Shown: positions 53,803 through 62,308, numbered from the stretch's first letter. The stretch is 64,000 bases of DNA from Clostridiales bacterium (GCA_017962145.1 JAGCVX010000038.1:62001-126000), one strand, 5' to 3'. A program made the numbers and translations. Notes: generated by a model not told the origin, from the sequence alone.

Positions 53803-54495
53803 ATGTCAGAAAACGAGAAAAAGGTACGGCTCTATGTATTCGTCGGCGCGTATGGCAGCGGCAAATCCGAGGTGTCCGTGCATTTTGCACATAAACTGAA
53901 AACAGATGATCCGCAGGCGAAAGTAATGCTTGCGGATCTCGATATCGTCAACCCGTATTATCGTTCCGCGGACGCCAAAGACGCGCTCGAAGCGGAAGGG
54001 ATCCATGTGATCGTACCGGAATACGCAAACACCAACGTAGATGTTCCGGCTCTTTCGGGTGAAGTGTATTCGGCTTTTGACCGTGATGATACGGTCGCGG
54101 TTTTCGATATCGGAGGCGAGGATCTGGGCGCGCGCGTTCTGGGTGCGATGCTCAGCCGTTTCCAGAAGATCGAATACCGGGTCTATATGGTAGTCAATGC
54201 ATTCCGCCCGTTCACGTCGGACGCGGAGAGTATCCGCCAGATGGCAGCCGAGCTTTCGGAGGCGGCAAGGCTTCCGATCTCCGGACTGATCAACAATTCC
54301 AATCTTCTGGAAGAGACGACCGAAGAAGAACTCCTCGAGGGGGAGAAAGTGCTTCTTGAGGCATCGGAACTGACAGGCATCCCGCTTGTGTATCAGACGG
54401 GACTGGATCATGTGCTTCCGGAAAACTGGAAAGAGAAAACACCGGCCGGGATCCCGGTGCTTCGGATGGACAGAAAAGTACTGTATAAGTATTGA
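53803..54495 (+). CDS. P-loop nucleotide-binding protein (MinD/CobQ-like), function unknown
   Basis: 230 residues. Walker A FVGAYGSGKSEVSVHFA near the N-terminus, VMLADLDIVNPYYRSADAK, a Walker-B-like AVFDIGGEDLGARVLGAML. The overall pattern is that of SIMIBI-class ATPases (ParA/MinD/CobQ), which often drive assembly of membrane or metal-protein complexes. First of a three-gene run with a membrane zinc-ribbon protein and an SPFH protein, 33 bases before the next. The exact role is not known. Confidence 0.82.
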   Translation: MSENEKKVRLYVFVGAYGSGKSEVSVHFAHKLKTDDPQAKVMLADLDIVNPYYRSADAKDALEAEGIHVIVPEYANTNVDVPALSGEVYSAFDRDDTVAVFDIGGEDLGARVLGAMLSRFQKIEYRVYMVVNAFRPFTSDAESIRQMAAELSEAARLPISGLINNSNLLEETTEEELLEGEKVLLEASELTGIPLVYQTGLDHVLPENWKEKTPAGIPVLRMDRKVLYKY

Positions 54496-54528
54496 TTGTA
54501 ACTTGGATGGTATGGAGGAGAAGGAAAA

Positions 54529-55356
54529 ATGCCGACAAATATGACGACGATCTTGATAATCGCGGGTGGCGCGCTGCTTTTGATCCTGGGTGTAGTCGCA
54601 GGAGTTCGTAAAGCAAGAAACGCGTGGAGAAACTCGCTTCTGGGACAGATCATGCAGGGTGTGAAAAATGAGGTGGAAGAAGGAAAGGTAGGACCGGAGG
54701 ACTTTAAGTTCAAGCAGGAACTGGCGACACCGAAGTCCGTATCGGATCTTTCTACCGCACTGATCCCGCAGATCAACAGAGATTTCCCGGATCTGAACAT
54801 CTCTCAGATGCAGAGTGCGGCCCAGTCTGTGCTGGTCAAGAGCCTGGATCTTCTGACTCAGATGACCTGGGGAGAAAACGGCGATACGATCGACCGGATC
54901 CAGAAACAACTGCCGGAATCGGGCATCGGAATCACGCGTTCTTACTCCGAAGATCTGTGGCACAGAATCGAGGCGGCCAGGTCCGAAGGGAAAACTCTGA
55001 TTTATCGTGATGTAACCGTGCACAAAAGCGGAATTAACGAGTATAAAAAGACATCATCCACGGTGGAAATTACCTTCCAATATTCGTTACAATGTTTGCA
55101 ATACCAGGAAAGAAATGGTAAATTTATATCAGGCAATCGAGCGACTCCGACGCAGTGCCGTTACAACGTGAAAGTAGTGAATATACTGGACGCAGAGCGG
55201 TTTGCATCGGAAGACATTAAGGGAGTAGGTTTCACCTGTCCTCATTGCGGTGCGGCGGTCAAACATCTGGGAACGGATGTATGTGAATTCTGCGGTACAG
55301 CGATCAAAACAGTTGATATGCGAATCTGGCTTGTTGACAAGTTGTTCGAGATCTGA
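54529..55356 (+). CDS. Membrane-anchored protein with Tim44-like middle and C-terminal zinc ribbon
   Basis: 275 residues. One N-terminal TM (about residues 7-25, TILIIAGGALLLILGVVAGV), a middle region with helices then beta-strands that recall Tim44-like lipid-binding domains (SVSDLSTALIPQINRDFPDLNISQMQSAAQSVL, YRDVTVHKSGINEYKKTSSTVEITFQYSLQ), and a zinc ribbon CPHCGAAVKHLGTDVCEFCGT near the end. Tim44 similarity is suggestive only. GGAGAAGG seven bases before ATG. Likely works with the neighbouring SPFH protein. Confidence 0.75.
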   Translation: MPTNMTTILIIAGGALLLILGVVAGVRKARNAWRNSLLGQIMQGVKNEVEEGKVGPEDFKFKQELATPKSVSDLSTALIPQINRDFPDLNISQMQSAAQSVLVKSLDLLTQMTWGENGDTIDRIQKQLPESGIGITRSYSEDLWHRIEAARSEGKTLIYRDVTVHKSGINEYKKTSSTVEITFQYSLQCLQYQERNGKFISGNRATPTQCRYNVKVVNILDAERFASEDIKGVGFTCPHCGAAVKHLGTDVCEFCGTAIKTVDMRIWLVDKLFEI

Positions 55357-55385
55357 AAATTTTTTCTTGTAGGGAGGAGATTAAA

Positions 55386-56705
55386 ATGGGCTTAATTAAA
55401 GCTGCAATTCAGGGTATTTCTGGAAACTTGAAGGATCAGTACCTGGAGTTCTTCACATGTGACTCTTTGGGTCAGGAAGTATTGCTCCGTCGCGGCGCGA
55501 AAGTAATGCGTAATGGTAGCAACAAGGGTGATGCTGAGATCATTTCCAATGGTTCGAAGATCGCAGTTCCGGAGGGAACCGCATTGATTCTCGTAGATAA
55601 TGGTCGTGTTGTTGATTTTACAACTGAGGCCGGTATGTACACTTGGGATACATCTTCTGCACCGTCTTGCTTCGGAACCAGTGGTTTCCTCGATGGCGTA
55701 AAGAAGTCCTGTGGTGATATCTGGAACCGTATTAAGGCTGGTGGCGAGGCTCTCACACAGCAGAGAGTATACTTCGTCAACATGCTCGAGATGGTTGATA
55801 ATAAGTTTGGTACAGCTGCTCCGCTTCCGTACGACGATCCGACATACCGTGGTATCTATATCCGCATGAACGGTACTTTCTCGTTCAAGATCGTTGACCC
55901 GGTAACATTCTTCAAGAACATTGCCGGTAACGTAGCTGGCGATTATCGTCGTGATGAGCTGATGGGCAAGAACGGCCAGCCTGGTCAGGCTAAGGCAGAG
56001 TTCCTGATGTACCTCGGCGAAGCACTCAACAAGATGGGTGCCGGCGGAGAAGACGTTCAGTATAACAGACTGCAGTCCCAGCAGGTTAAGCTGGCTAAGT
56101 ACATGAACGAAGTTCTGGACGAAGATTGGCTCCAGGGTCGTGGTATGATCGTTGAGAAAGTAGCAGTTATGTCTGTTACACCTGACGATGAGTCCAGAAA
56201 GAGAATCCAGGACATGGACGATGGTCTTATGTTTGGTAACAACCCGCAGATGGCTGCAGGTTACCAGATCAAGGGTTCCGTCGATGCCATGAAGACAGCA
56301 GCCGGCAACGAGGCAGGTGCAGGCGTTGGTATGATGGGCGTTGGTCTCGTTGGTGGTTTCAATGGCAGTGCTTTGAACCCGGGCAACCAGGGTATGGCAT
56401 TCCTCCAGCAGCAGCAGATGATGCAGCAGCAACAGCAGGCTGCAGCTCCGGCGGCAGCAGCTGGCTGGACATGTTCTTGCGGTCAGGCCGGCAACACCGG
56501 TAACTTCTGCGCTAACTGTGGCGGTCAGAAGCCGGCAGATCCGGGTTCCTGGAAGTGCGAGTGCGGTTCTACAAATACAGGTAAGTTCTGTGCTAACTGC
56601 GGTAAGCCGAAGCCGGCAGATAACGCTGGTTGGACATGTGCGAACTGTGGCGCTACCGGCAACACCGGTAAGTTCTGCGGTGAGTGCGGCAAGCCTCAGG
56701 CTTAA
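55386..56705 (+). CDS. SPFH-domain protein with three C-terminal zinc ribbons
   Basis: 439 residues. SPFH/virion-core-like N-terminal domain (EVLLRRGAKVMRNGSNKGDAEII, VPEGTALILVDNGRVVDFTTEAGMYTW), a helical region, then a Gly/Gln-rich linker (FLQQQQMMQQQQQ) and three CxxC...CxxC ribbons: WTCSCGQAGNTGNFCANCG, WKCECGSTNTGKFCANCG, WTCANCGATGNTGKFCGECG. Codons GGT, GCT and GTT are more frequent than in most neighbours, suggesting strong expression. Related in design to the 36364 protein. Ends before a strong terminator. Confidence 0.88.
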   Translation: MGLIKAAIQGISGNLKDQYLEFFTCDSLGQEVLLRRGAKVMRNGSNKGDAEIISNGSKIAVPEGTALILVDNGRVVDFTTEAGMYTWDTSSAPSCFGTSGFLDGVKKSCGDIWNRIKAGGEALTQQRVYFVNMLEMVDNKFGTAAPLPYDDPTYRGIYIRMNGTFSFKIVDPVTFFKNIAGNVAGDYRRDELMGKNGQPGQAKAEFLMYLGEALNKMGAGGEDVQYNRLQSQQVKLAKYMNEVLDEDWLQGRGMIVEKVAVMSVTPDDESRKRIQDMDDGLMFGNNPQMAAGYQIKGSVDAMKTAAGNEAGAGVGMMGVGLVGGFNGSALNPGNQGMAFLQQQQMMQQQQQAAAPAAAAGWTCSCGQAGNTGNFCANCGGQKPADPGSWKCECGSTNTGKFCANCGKPKPADNAGWTCANCGATGNTGKFCGECGKPQA

Positions 56706-56729
56706 TCCTCTCAAACCAAGAATTGCGGG

Positions 56730-56760
56730 AAGGCGTGACTTCGGTCACGCCTTTTCTTTT
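56730..56760 (+). terminator. Terminator after the SPFH operon
   Basis: AAGGCGTGAC (56730-56739), TTCG tetraloop, GTCACGCCTT (56744-56753), T-rich tail TTTTCTTTT. Confidence 0.92.
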
Positions 56761-56774
56761 TGCAAAGATGCTGC

Positions 56775-56804
56775 TTGACACTTCGATTTTTCGTGTGTTA
56801 CTAT
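56775..56804 (+). promoter_or_regulatory. Promoter of the T-box/thrS unit
   Basis: TTGACA (56775-56780), 18 bases, TACTAT (56799-56804). Predicts a start near 56811. Confidence 0.7.
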
Positions 56805-56810
56805 CTGGCT

Positions 56811-57065
56811 AATAACATAAGAAAAGCATTGACGGAAAAGAGTAGACCGTGATGAATCAGCCAGAGAGAGTGACATTTGGTGGAAGTCACTTATGAGGAT
56901 AGCGGACGAAAACCATTCCCGAGCTGTAATGCTGAAAACCAAAGTAAGTGTTACCGTATGTCTGCGTTAAAGGCTAGGATTTGTTGGAATCTGAAGTGAA
57001 AAGTTAAGGTGGAACCGTGCATATAGCACCCTTAAGATCGTATAGATCTTTTGGGTGCTTTTCTT
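56811..57065 (+). promoter_or_regulatory. T-box riboswitch for thrS
   Basis: The T-box motif TTAAGGTGGAACCGTG (57004-57019) is followed by a terminator: AGCACCC (57025-57031) with GGGTGCT (57053-57059), inner AAGATC/GATCTT, then TTTTCTT. Stem I occupies 56820-56970 and contains the AGAGAGTGACATTTGG-type start and a putative specifier ACC (Thr) at 56953-56955 in TGTTACCGTATG. Uncharged tRNA-Thr should favour antitermination and read-through into thrS. Motif and terminator are seen; the specifier position is inferred. Confidence 0.93.
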
Positions 57066-57115
57066 ATGTTGTTGCGAATACACACCTATTGATTTATTGC
57101 AAAAGGAGGCAACAC

Positions 57116-58888
57116 ATGATGAAAGTATTATTGAATGATCAACAGGTACTGGAAGCGGATTTTGAAAGCAAAGAGGGCAAGAAGGCGTTCTGGCATACGA
57201 GCGCGCATGTTCTGGCACAGGCGGTCAAACGTCTTTATCCGGACGCGAAATGCGCCATCGGCCCGGCGATCGAAAACGGATTCTACTATGACTTCGATTT
57301 CGACTTTGCATTTTCAGAGGAGCATTTTCGTGCGGTCGAAGACAAGATGAAAGAGATCGTGAAGGAGTCTTTGTCTCTTCAGGTCTATGACGTGTCAAAA
57401 GAAGAGGCACGCGCGTACATGGAAGAAAGAAACGAATCCTATAAGCTCGAGCTGATCCGTGATATCCCGGATGACGAGCGGATCACGTTCTACAAGCAGG
57501 GCGACTATGCCGAGTTCTGCGCAGGACCGCACATCACGAACATCAGCCACATCAAAGCGATCAAGCTTCTGTCCGTGGCCGGTGCGTACTGGCGCGGCGA
57601 TGAGCATAACCCGATGCTCACGAGAATCTACGGTATCTCCTTTCCAAAGGTATCGATGCTCGAAGAGTATCTGCATCAGCTGGAAGAAGCGCGTGCGAGA
57701 GACCACAGAAAACTGGGAAAAGAACTCGAGCTTTTCGCGCTGATGGAAGAAGGTCCGGGACTTCCGTTTTATTTTCCGAAGGGACTGATGATGAAAAACC
57801 TTCTGATCGACTACTGGAGAAAGATCCACAGAAGAGAAGGCTACGAAGAAATCAGTACGCCGATCATGCTGACGCGTACGCTCTGGGAAAGATCCGGGCA
57901 CTGGGATCATTACCGCGAGAATATGTATACGACGAGTGTGGACGATACGGACTATGCCATCAAGCCCATGAACTGTCCGGGAGGTATGCTGGTTTATAAG
58001 TCCAAGCCGCATTCCTACAAGGAGTTCCCGATGCGTGTGGGTGAACTGGGTATCGTGCACCGTGCGGAGAAGTCCGGAACGCTCCACGGCCTCATGCGCG
58101 CGAGATGCTTCACGCAGGACGATGCGCATATCTTCATGAGAGAAGATCAGGTGGAGTCGGAGATCCAGGGCGTGATGCGACTGATCGATGAATTCTATGG
58201 ACGGTTCGGATTTAAGTATGAGATCGAGCTTTCGACGAGACCGGAAAACTCCATCGGCAGTGATGAGGAGTGGGAACTGGCGATCAACTCGTTAAAGTCC
58301 GCGGTCGAAGGTGTCGGCAAACCTTACGAGATCAACGAAGGCGACGGTGCATTTTACGGACCGAAACTGGACTTCCATATCAAGGATTCCATCGGAAGAA
58401 TGTGGCAGTGCGGTACGATCCAGCTCGACTTCCAGCTGCCGCAGCGTTTTGATCTCGACTATATCGGACAGGACGGTGAAAAGCACAGACCGATCATGCT
58501 GCACCGCGTGGTATTCGGAAGTATCGACCGCTTCCTCGGTATCCTGATCGAGCATTATGCCGGAAAGTTCCCGGTATGGCTTTCTCCGGTTCAGGCGAAG
58601 ATCATCCCGGTATCCGACAAGTATCTGGAGTATGCCAAGTCGCTGGCAAAAGAACTTTCCGAAAAGGATGTGCGTGTGGAGCTCGATGAGTCTGATGAGA
58701 AGATGGGCTATAAGATCCGATTGGCGAAGATGGAGAAGGTGCCGTATATCCTTGTTGTCGGAGAAAAGGAAATGGGAGACCATTCCGTGTCTGTGAGAAG
58801 CCGTGATGCCGCGCCTGACCAACAGGACCTCGGTGAGATGGACGTGGGTCAGTTCGTGGAGAGGATCAGAGCAGAAGCTGCGGAGTGA
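57116..58888 (+). CDS. thrS: Threonyl-tRNA synthetase lacking the TGS domain
   Basis: 590 residues. Editing (N2) domain with HTSAHVLAQAVK (HxxxH) and CAGPHI, then the class II catalytic core with zinc-site Cys in MNCPGGMLVY and His in DDAHIF and MLHRVVFGS, motif 2 RCFTQDDAHIFM, and the C-terminal anticodon-binding domain (VRVELDESDEKMGYKIR). Only about 25 residues precede HTSAH, where most ThrS have a 60-residue TGS domain. ATG 57116 follows AAAAGGAGGC by six bases and lies after the T-box terminator, so this is the true start and TGS is absent. Confidence 0.96.
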   Translation: MMKVLLNDQQVLEADFESKEGKKAFWHTSAHVLAQAVKRLYPDAKCAIGPAIENGFYYDFDFDFAFSEEHFRAVEDKMKEIVKESLSLQVYDVSKEEARAYMEERNESYKLELIRDIPDDERITFYKQGDYAEFCAGPHITNISHIKAIKLLSVAGAYWRGDEHNPMLTRIYGISFPKVSMLEEYLHQLEEARARDHRKLGKELELFALMEEGPGLPFYFPKGLMMKNLLIDYWRKIHRREGYEEISTPIMLTRTLWERSGHWDHYRENMYTTSVDDTDYAIKPMNCPGGMLVYKSKPHSYKEFPMRVGELGIVHRAEKSGTLHGLMRARCFTQDDAHIFMREDQVESEIQGVMRLIDEFYGRFGFKYEIELSTRPENSIGSDEEWELAINSLKSAVEGVGKPYEINEGDGAFYGPKLDFHIKDSIGRMWQCGTIQLDFQLPQRFDLDYIGQDGEKHRPIMLHRVVFGSIDRFLGILIEHYAGKFPVWLSPVQAKIIPVSDKYLEYAKSLAKELSEKDVRVELDESDEKMGYKIRLAKMEKVPYILVVGEKEMGDHSVSVRSRDAAPDQQDLGEMDVGQFVERIRAEAAE

Positions 58889-58954
58889 GTGCTTTTCGAG
58901 AGAAAGTAGGATCATTTTGAATGATTATGTGATTTTAGTCCTAGTGAAGCAAAG

Positions 58955-59160
58955 AAAGAGTGGTACCAAATGAGCAAATTCTTCAGTTTTATGCAACTGG
59001 TGTGTTGAAAGAGTGGCACTAAACGAGCAGATTCTTGGGTCTTATGCAACTGGTGTGTTGAAAAAGTGGCACTAAATGAGCAGATTCTTCAGTCTTATGC
59101 AACTAGGACGTAGAAAGAGTGGCACTAAACGAGCCAATACTTCGGTTTTATGCAACTATG
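58955..59160. repeat. Four tandem copies of a 53-bp repeat
   Basis: Units start at 58955, 59008, 59061 and 59114, each exactly 53 bases (the last truncated after 47). Shared core: AAAGAGTGGCACTAAACGAG, then a CAGATTCTTCAGTCTT-like stretch and ATGCAACTGGTGTGTTG. Copies differ at several positions (about 80-90 percent identity by eye). There are no spacers, so it is not a CRISPR. The unit is not a multiple of three and the frames are closed. Flanking 58889-58954 and 59161-59255 show no other feature. Role unknown. Confidence 0.9.
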
Positions 59161-59255
59161 TTTTTTGCCGTCGGCTTCTTTGCGATGAATCTGCTTGAAA
59201 TGCACTGAAGGTCGAAAAGATAGTTGAGGACGAGACGAATGAGTGTGCAATAAAG

Positions 59256-59290
59256 AAGGGACTGTCTCTAGTGAGGCAGTCCCTTTCGTA
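59256..59290. terminator. Terminator between the repeat array and the 59326 gene
   Basis: AAGGGACTG (59256-59264) pairs with CAGTCCCTT (59277-59285), with inner TCTC/GAGG pairing; T-run right, A-rich left. It can end the minus-strand gene that stops at 59326 and anything coming from thrS. Confidence 0.75.
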
Positions 59291-59325
59291 TCTATTTAAT
59301 TGTAGGATGCGCTGTTTATATAAAC

Positions 59326-59730
59326 TCAGCAGTACTTGGTTACGCTCTCAGGAAGCACGTTAGCCGCGCGACTGCAGATAATTGTCGCTGTGATTTTGTC
59401 TCCGAGGAAAGCATTGAGTTTATCGAGGAAAACTCCGAATCTCTCGAAATCTGTTTCGCCTGTGATCTTCAGGATGCTGTCTACATAAATGTGCGTTACG
59501 TCGTAGTCCTTGGCGCAAATGCCTGCTACGAAACTTAAGAACTGTTCGAAACCTTCGACCGGATACTCATCTAAGTCTACGAGACGGACTCTGTATTTCA
59601 AAAGACGGTCGAGACGGTGTCCACGCTGGATGCATACAATATTGTTGTCCGTGGTTGCCTGCTCGTTAATATCTTCTACGAGCTGCGCTGTCTTTCCTGT
59701 TCCTTTTTCTCCTGCAATTACCTTTATCAT
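59326..59730 (-). CDS. Small P-loop protein, function unknown
   Basis: 134 residues. Begins MIKVIAGEKGTGKTAQLVEDI, with Walker A GEKGTGKT at residues 7-14 and IVCIQRGHRLDRLLKYRVRLVDLDEYP, a Walker-B-like VTHIYVDSILK, and ends VLPESVTKYC. It is too short for a full RecA or AAA domain. ATG at 59730 is selected because AAGGAG precedes it by nine bases; two further in-frame ATGs sit inside that spacing. Stands alone between the repeat array and the rimP operon, on the opposite strand to both. Confidence 0.78.
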   Translation of the reverse strand: MIKVIAGEKGTGKTAQLVEDINEQATTDNNIVCIQRGHRLDRLLKYRVRLVDLDEYPVEGFEQFLSFVAGICAKDYDVTHIYVDSILKITGETDFERFGVFLDKLNAFLGDKITATIICSRAANVLPESVTKYC

Positions 59731-59930
59731 TGGCATCATCTCCTTGTTTTGTTGATTATCCAACTGATTGTTTTGGATTAATTCTATTCTACATGATATC
59801 TTGGATAATTTGAATAGCACTTTGAAGAATTTCTTGGTTAAAATTGTGTAAATAAAACAAAGGAAGGGCATAAATGTCAAAGAAGAAGAAAATCATTGCA
59901 TTATATAGGAATAAGTGTTAACATACTATT

Positions 59931-59982
59931 GCTAGAATAGTTGTTGACAACGAGAGTGGGTCTTGGCCCGCTCTTTTGTTTA
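59931..59982 (+). promoter_or_regulatory. rimP operon promoter and leader hairpin
   Basis: Extended -10 TGCTAGAAT (59931-59939), then a leader hairpin AGAGTGGG (59953-59960) / CCCGCTCT (59967-59974), loop TCTTGG, followed by TTTTGTTT. A terminator-like hairpin directly downstream of the promoter and 20 bases before rimP suggests regulated read-through. The stretch 59731-59930 has nothing else clear. Confidence 0.55.
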
Positions 59983-60000
59983 TCAGAAAGTTGAGGTTGT

Positions 60001-60462
60001 ATGGCAGGAAGATCGAAAGTCGCACAGGATGCTTTTGATATCGCGGAACCCATCGTGAAATCCATGGGATTTGACCTGGTGGACTGCGAGTACAAGAAGG
60101 AAGGACAGTACTATTTCCTCCGTCTTTTTATCGATAAGCGCGGCGGTATCTCGATCGAGGACTGCGAGGCGGTCAGCCGTGAGGTAGACAGTGCTCTCGA
60201 AGGAAAACTCCATGCAGATCCGGACTATTTTGAAGTGTCTTCGCCCGGCGCGACAAGACCGTTCTCCAGCCTTTCGGACTATGTACGTCATCTGGATGAA
60301 GAGATCGAAGTCTCTTTCTTTTCTCCGGTACAGGGTCAGAAACATGTAGAAGGGATCATCAAGAGCGCAGACGAAGAGAAACTGGTTTTAGCTGTCAACG
60401 GTGAGGACTGGGAGATCGAGTGGCCCCAGATCGCCAAGGCACAACGCACAATACGTTTTTAA
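60001..60462 (+). CDS. rimP: Ribosome maturation factor RimP
   Basis: Needed for 30S subunit assembly. 153 residues with AQDAFDIAEPIVKSMGFDLVDCEYKKEGQYYFLRLFIDKRGGISIEDCEAVSREV, the family core, then VSSPGATRPFSS. First of the conserved rimP-nusA-rnpM-ylxQ-infB order. Confidence 0.96.
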   Translation: MAGRSKVAQDAFDIAEPIVKSMGFDLVDCEYKKEGQYYFLRLFIDKRGGISIEDCEAVSREVDSALEGKLHADPDYFEVSSPGATRPFSSLSDYVRHLDEEIEVSFFSPVQGQKHVEGIIKSADEEKLVLAVNGEDWEIEWPQIAKAQRTIRF

Positions 60463-60499
60463 AGCTTGAACACATATAGCAGAATAAAGGAGAGATTTT

Positions 60500-61639
60500 A
60501 TGAAAAACGAAGAACTGTTACAAGCGATCCACGCACTGGCCAAGGAAAGAGGCATCGATGAGGAAGTCCTTTTTGAGGCGATCGAAGAAGCTATCGTAGC
60601 TGCTTTTAAGAGAGAGTTCTCTGACGCAAAGCAGAACGAGCAGGTATTTGCCGAGATCGATCGTGAGACCGGTGATATGTATGTATACGAAGTCGTGGAG
60701 GTCGTTGCGGAAGTAACAAATCCGAAGACACAGATCTCTCTTGCCGAGGCCAAGGAAATCGACCCGGATCTGGAAGAAGGCGATACCATTGAGATGACGA
60801 TCGATGTAGAGTCTCTCGGACGTCTTGCTGCAAGTGCTGCAAAGAGCGCGATCAGCAAGAAGCTTCGTGATACGGAAAATGACCGTATCCAGTCTGAGTT
60901 CTCCGACAAGATCGGTGAGCTGGCTTCCGGTGTGATCCAGAGAAGTGATAACCGTTTCGTATTCGTTGATATCGGACGTGCAGAAGCGACCCTCCCGAGA
61001 CAGGAGCAGGTCAAGGACGAGGATTATTCCTTCAACAAGAGAATGAAGTTCCTCATCCTCCGTGTGGAAACACAGAAGGAGCGTCCGGTGATCATCGTTT
61101 CCAGAAGCCATCCGTTCCTGGTAAAGAAGCTCCTGGAGCAGGAAGTTCCGGAGATCCACGACGGTATCGTCGAGATCGTTTCCGTTGCACGTGAGGCAGG
61201 TTCCCGTTCGAAGGTTGCTGTTGTATCCCGTGATCCGGATGTAGATCCGCTCGGCGCATGCGTAGGTCAGCGTGGTGCACGTATCCAGGCGATCATGGAT
61301 GAGCTCGGTCAGGAAAAGATCGACGTGATCCAGTACAGCGAGGATCCGGCAGTATATATCAGCAATGCACTCTCTCCGGCTAAGGTTGAGCGTGTTGATA
61401 CAGAGATCATCACCAACGAGGATGGCACACAGGAGAAGAACGCACAGGTAGTTGTTCCGGATCAGCAGTACTCTCTGGCGATCGGCAGAAGCGGACAGAA
61501 CGTTCGTCTGGCTGCACGTCTTACAGGCTGGAAGATCGACATCAAGAGCACTTCCCAGTTCCAGCAGATGGTTCAGAATGATTTTGTTGCCAACTTCACG
61601 ATCGCTGAAGATACAGAGAACACAGAAGAGCAGGCATAA
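60500..61639 (+). CDS. nusA: Transcription elongation/termination factor NusA
   Basis: 379 residues. N-terminal RNA polymerase-binding domain (EEAIVAAFKREF), S1 domain (LASGVIQRSDNRFVFVDIGRAEATLPRQEQ), and two KH domains (RSHPFLVKKLLEQEVPEIHDGIVEIVSVAREAGSRSKVAVVS, DPLGACVGQRGARIQAIMDEL; LAIGRSGQNVRLAARLTGWKIDI). It lacks the acidic C-terminal repeats of proteobacterial NusA, as expected for Bacillota. Ribosome site GGAGAG six bases before ATG. Confidence 0.97.
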   Translation: MKNEELLQAIHALAKERGIDEEVLFEAIEEAIVAAFKREFSDAKQNEQVFAEIDRETGDMYVYEVVEVVAEVTNPKTQISLAEAKEIDPDLEEGDTIEMTIDVESLGRLAASAAKSAISKKLRDTENDRIQSEFSDKIGELASGVIQRSDNRFVFVDIGRAEATLPRQEQVKDEDYSFNKRMKFLILRVETQKERPVIIVSRSHPFLVKKLLEQEVPEIHDGIVEIVSVAREAGSRSKVAVVSRDPDVDPLGACVGQRGARIQAIMDELGQEKIDVIQYSEDPAVYISNALSPAKVERVDTEIITNEDGTQEKNAQVVVPDQQYSLAIGRSGQNVRLAARLTGWKIDIKSTSQFQQMVQNDFVANFTIAEDTENTEEQA

Positions 61640-61661
61640 GGAATAAGAAGACAGGAAAGAC

Positions 61662-61931
61662 ATGGCAAAGAAGATACCGATGAGAATGTGCGTAAGCTGC
61701 CGTGAGCGCTTCGCAAAAAAAGATCTGATCCGTATAGTGGCGACACCGGACGGAGAGGTGAAAGTCGATCCGACGGGGAGAATGCCCGGCCGCGGCGCGT
61801 ATGTGTGCCACGATCCCGAGTGCATGAAGAAAGCTGTACAGCAGCAGAAACTGGATCGCGGACTTCATTGCAAGGTTGATCCGGATATGGTAAGTCCTCT
61901 TCTTGAAAACGAGGAAGGGGAAAACGGATGA
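61662..61931 (+). CDS. rnpM: RNase P modulator RnpM (YlxR)
   Basis: 89-residue basic protein with the YlxR motif MRMCVSCRERFAKKDLIRIVATPDGEV and GRGAYVCHDPECMKKA. In B. subtilis it binds the RNase P RNA and modulates its activity. It overlaps ylxQ by four bases. Confidence 0.93.
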   Translation: MAKKIPMRMCVSCRERFAKKDLIRIVATPDGEVKVDPTGRMPGRGAYVCHDPECMKKAVQQQKLDRGLHCKVDPDMVSPLLENEEGENG

Positions 61932-62293
61932 AGAAAGAAGAACCGAAAAAACCGGTGACAAAAGAGAGGATCTTAAAGACCATCGGACTTGCTTACCGGG
62001 CATCACTTCTTACATCCGGATTTGATGCGATCGAACTGGCGCTTCACGCAGGCGCCGTAGCACTTCTGCTCATCGCTACGGACGGTTCGGTCAAACAAAG
62101 AGAAAAACTGCGGCGGATCGCAAACGAGGAAGAGACCGAAGTTCGGGATCTGGCAAGCAGTGAAGAGCTCGGAAGAGCGATCGGGAAAGATTCCCGCATC
62201 GCGATCGCGGTACTGGATGAGGGTATGGCGAAGAAACTGAAACAGCTCATCGATACATGGAAGTTTGAAACATCTGCGGATAGTGCAGATTAA
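61928..62293 (+). CDS. ylxQ: YlxQ/L7Ae-family ribosomal protein-like RNA-binding protein
   Basis: 121 residues of the L7Ae/L30e fold: IGLAYRASLLTSGFDAIELALHAGAVALLLIATDGSVKQREKL. Members bind kink-turn RNA. Placement between rnpM and infB is conserved. It overlaps rnpM and stops 15 bases before infB. Confidence 0.9.
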   Translation: MKKEEPKKPVTKERILKTIGLAYRASLLTSGFDAIELALHAGAVALLLIATDGSVKQREKLRRIANEEETEVRDLASSEELGRAIGKDSRIAIAVLDEGMAKKLKQLIDTWKFETSADSAD

Positions 62294-62308
62294 ATGCAGG
62301 AGGAAACA

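Noticed and set aside
57017..57115. N-terminal extension of thrS that could be a TGS domain
   Set aside because: The extra 33 codons lie in the T-box terminator and have no TGS-like sequence; the ribosome site is just before 57116.
58955..59160. CRISPR array
   Set aside because: The 53-bp units are directly adjacent without spacers, diverge from one another, and no cas genes are near.
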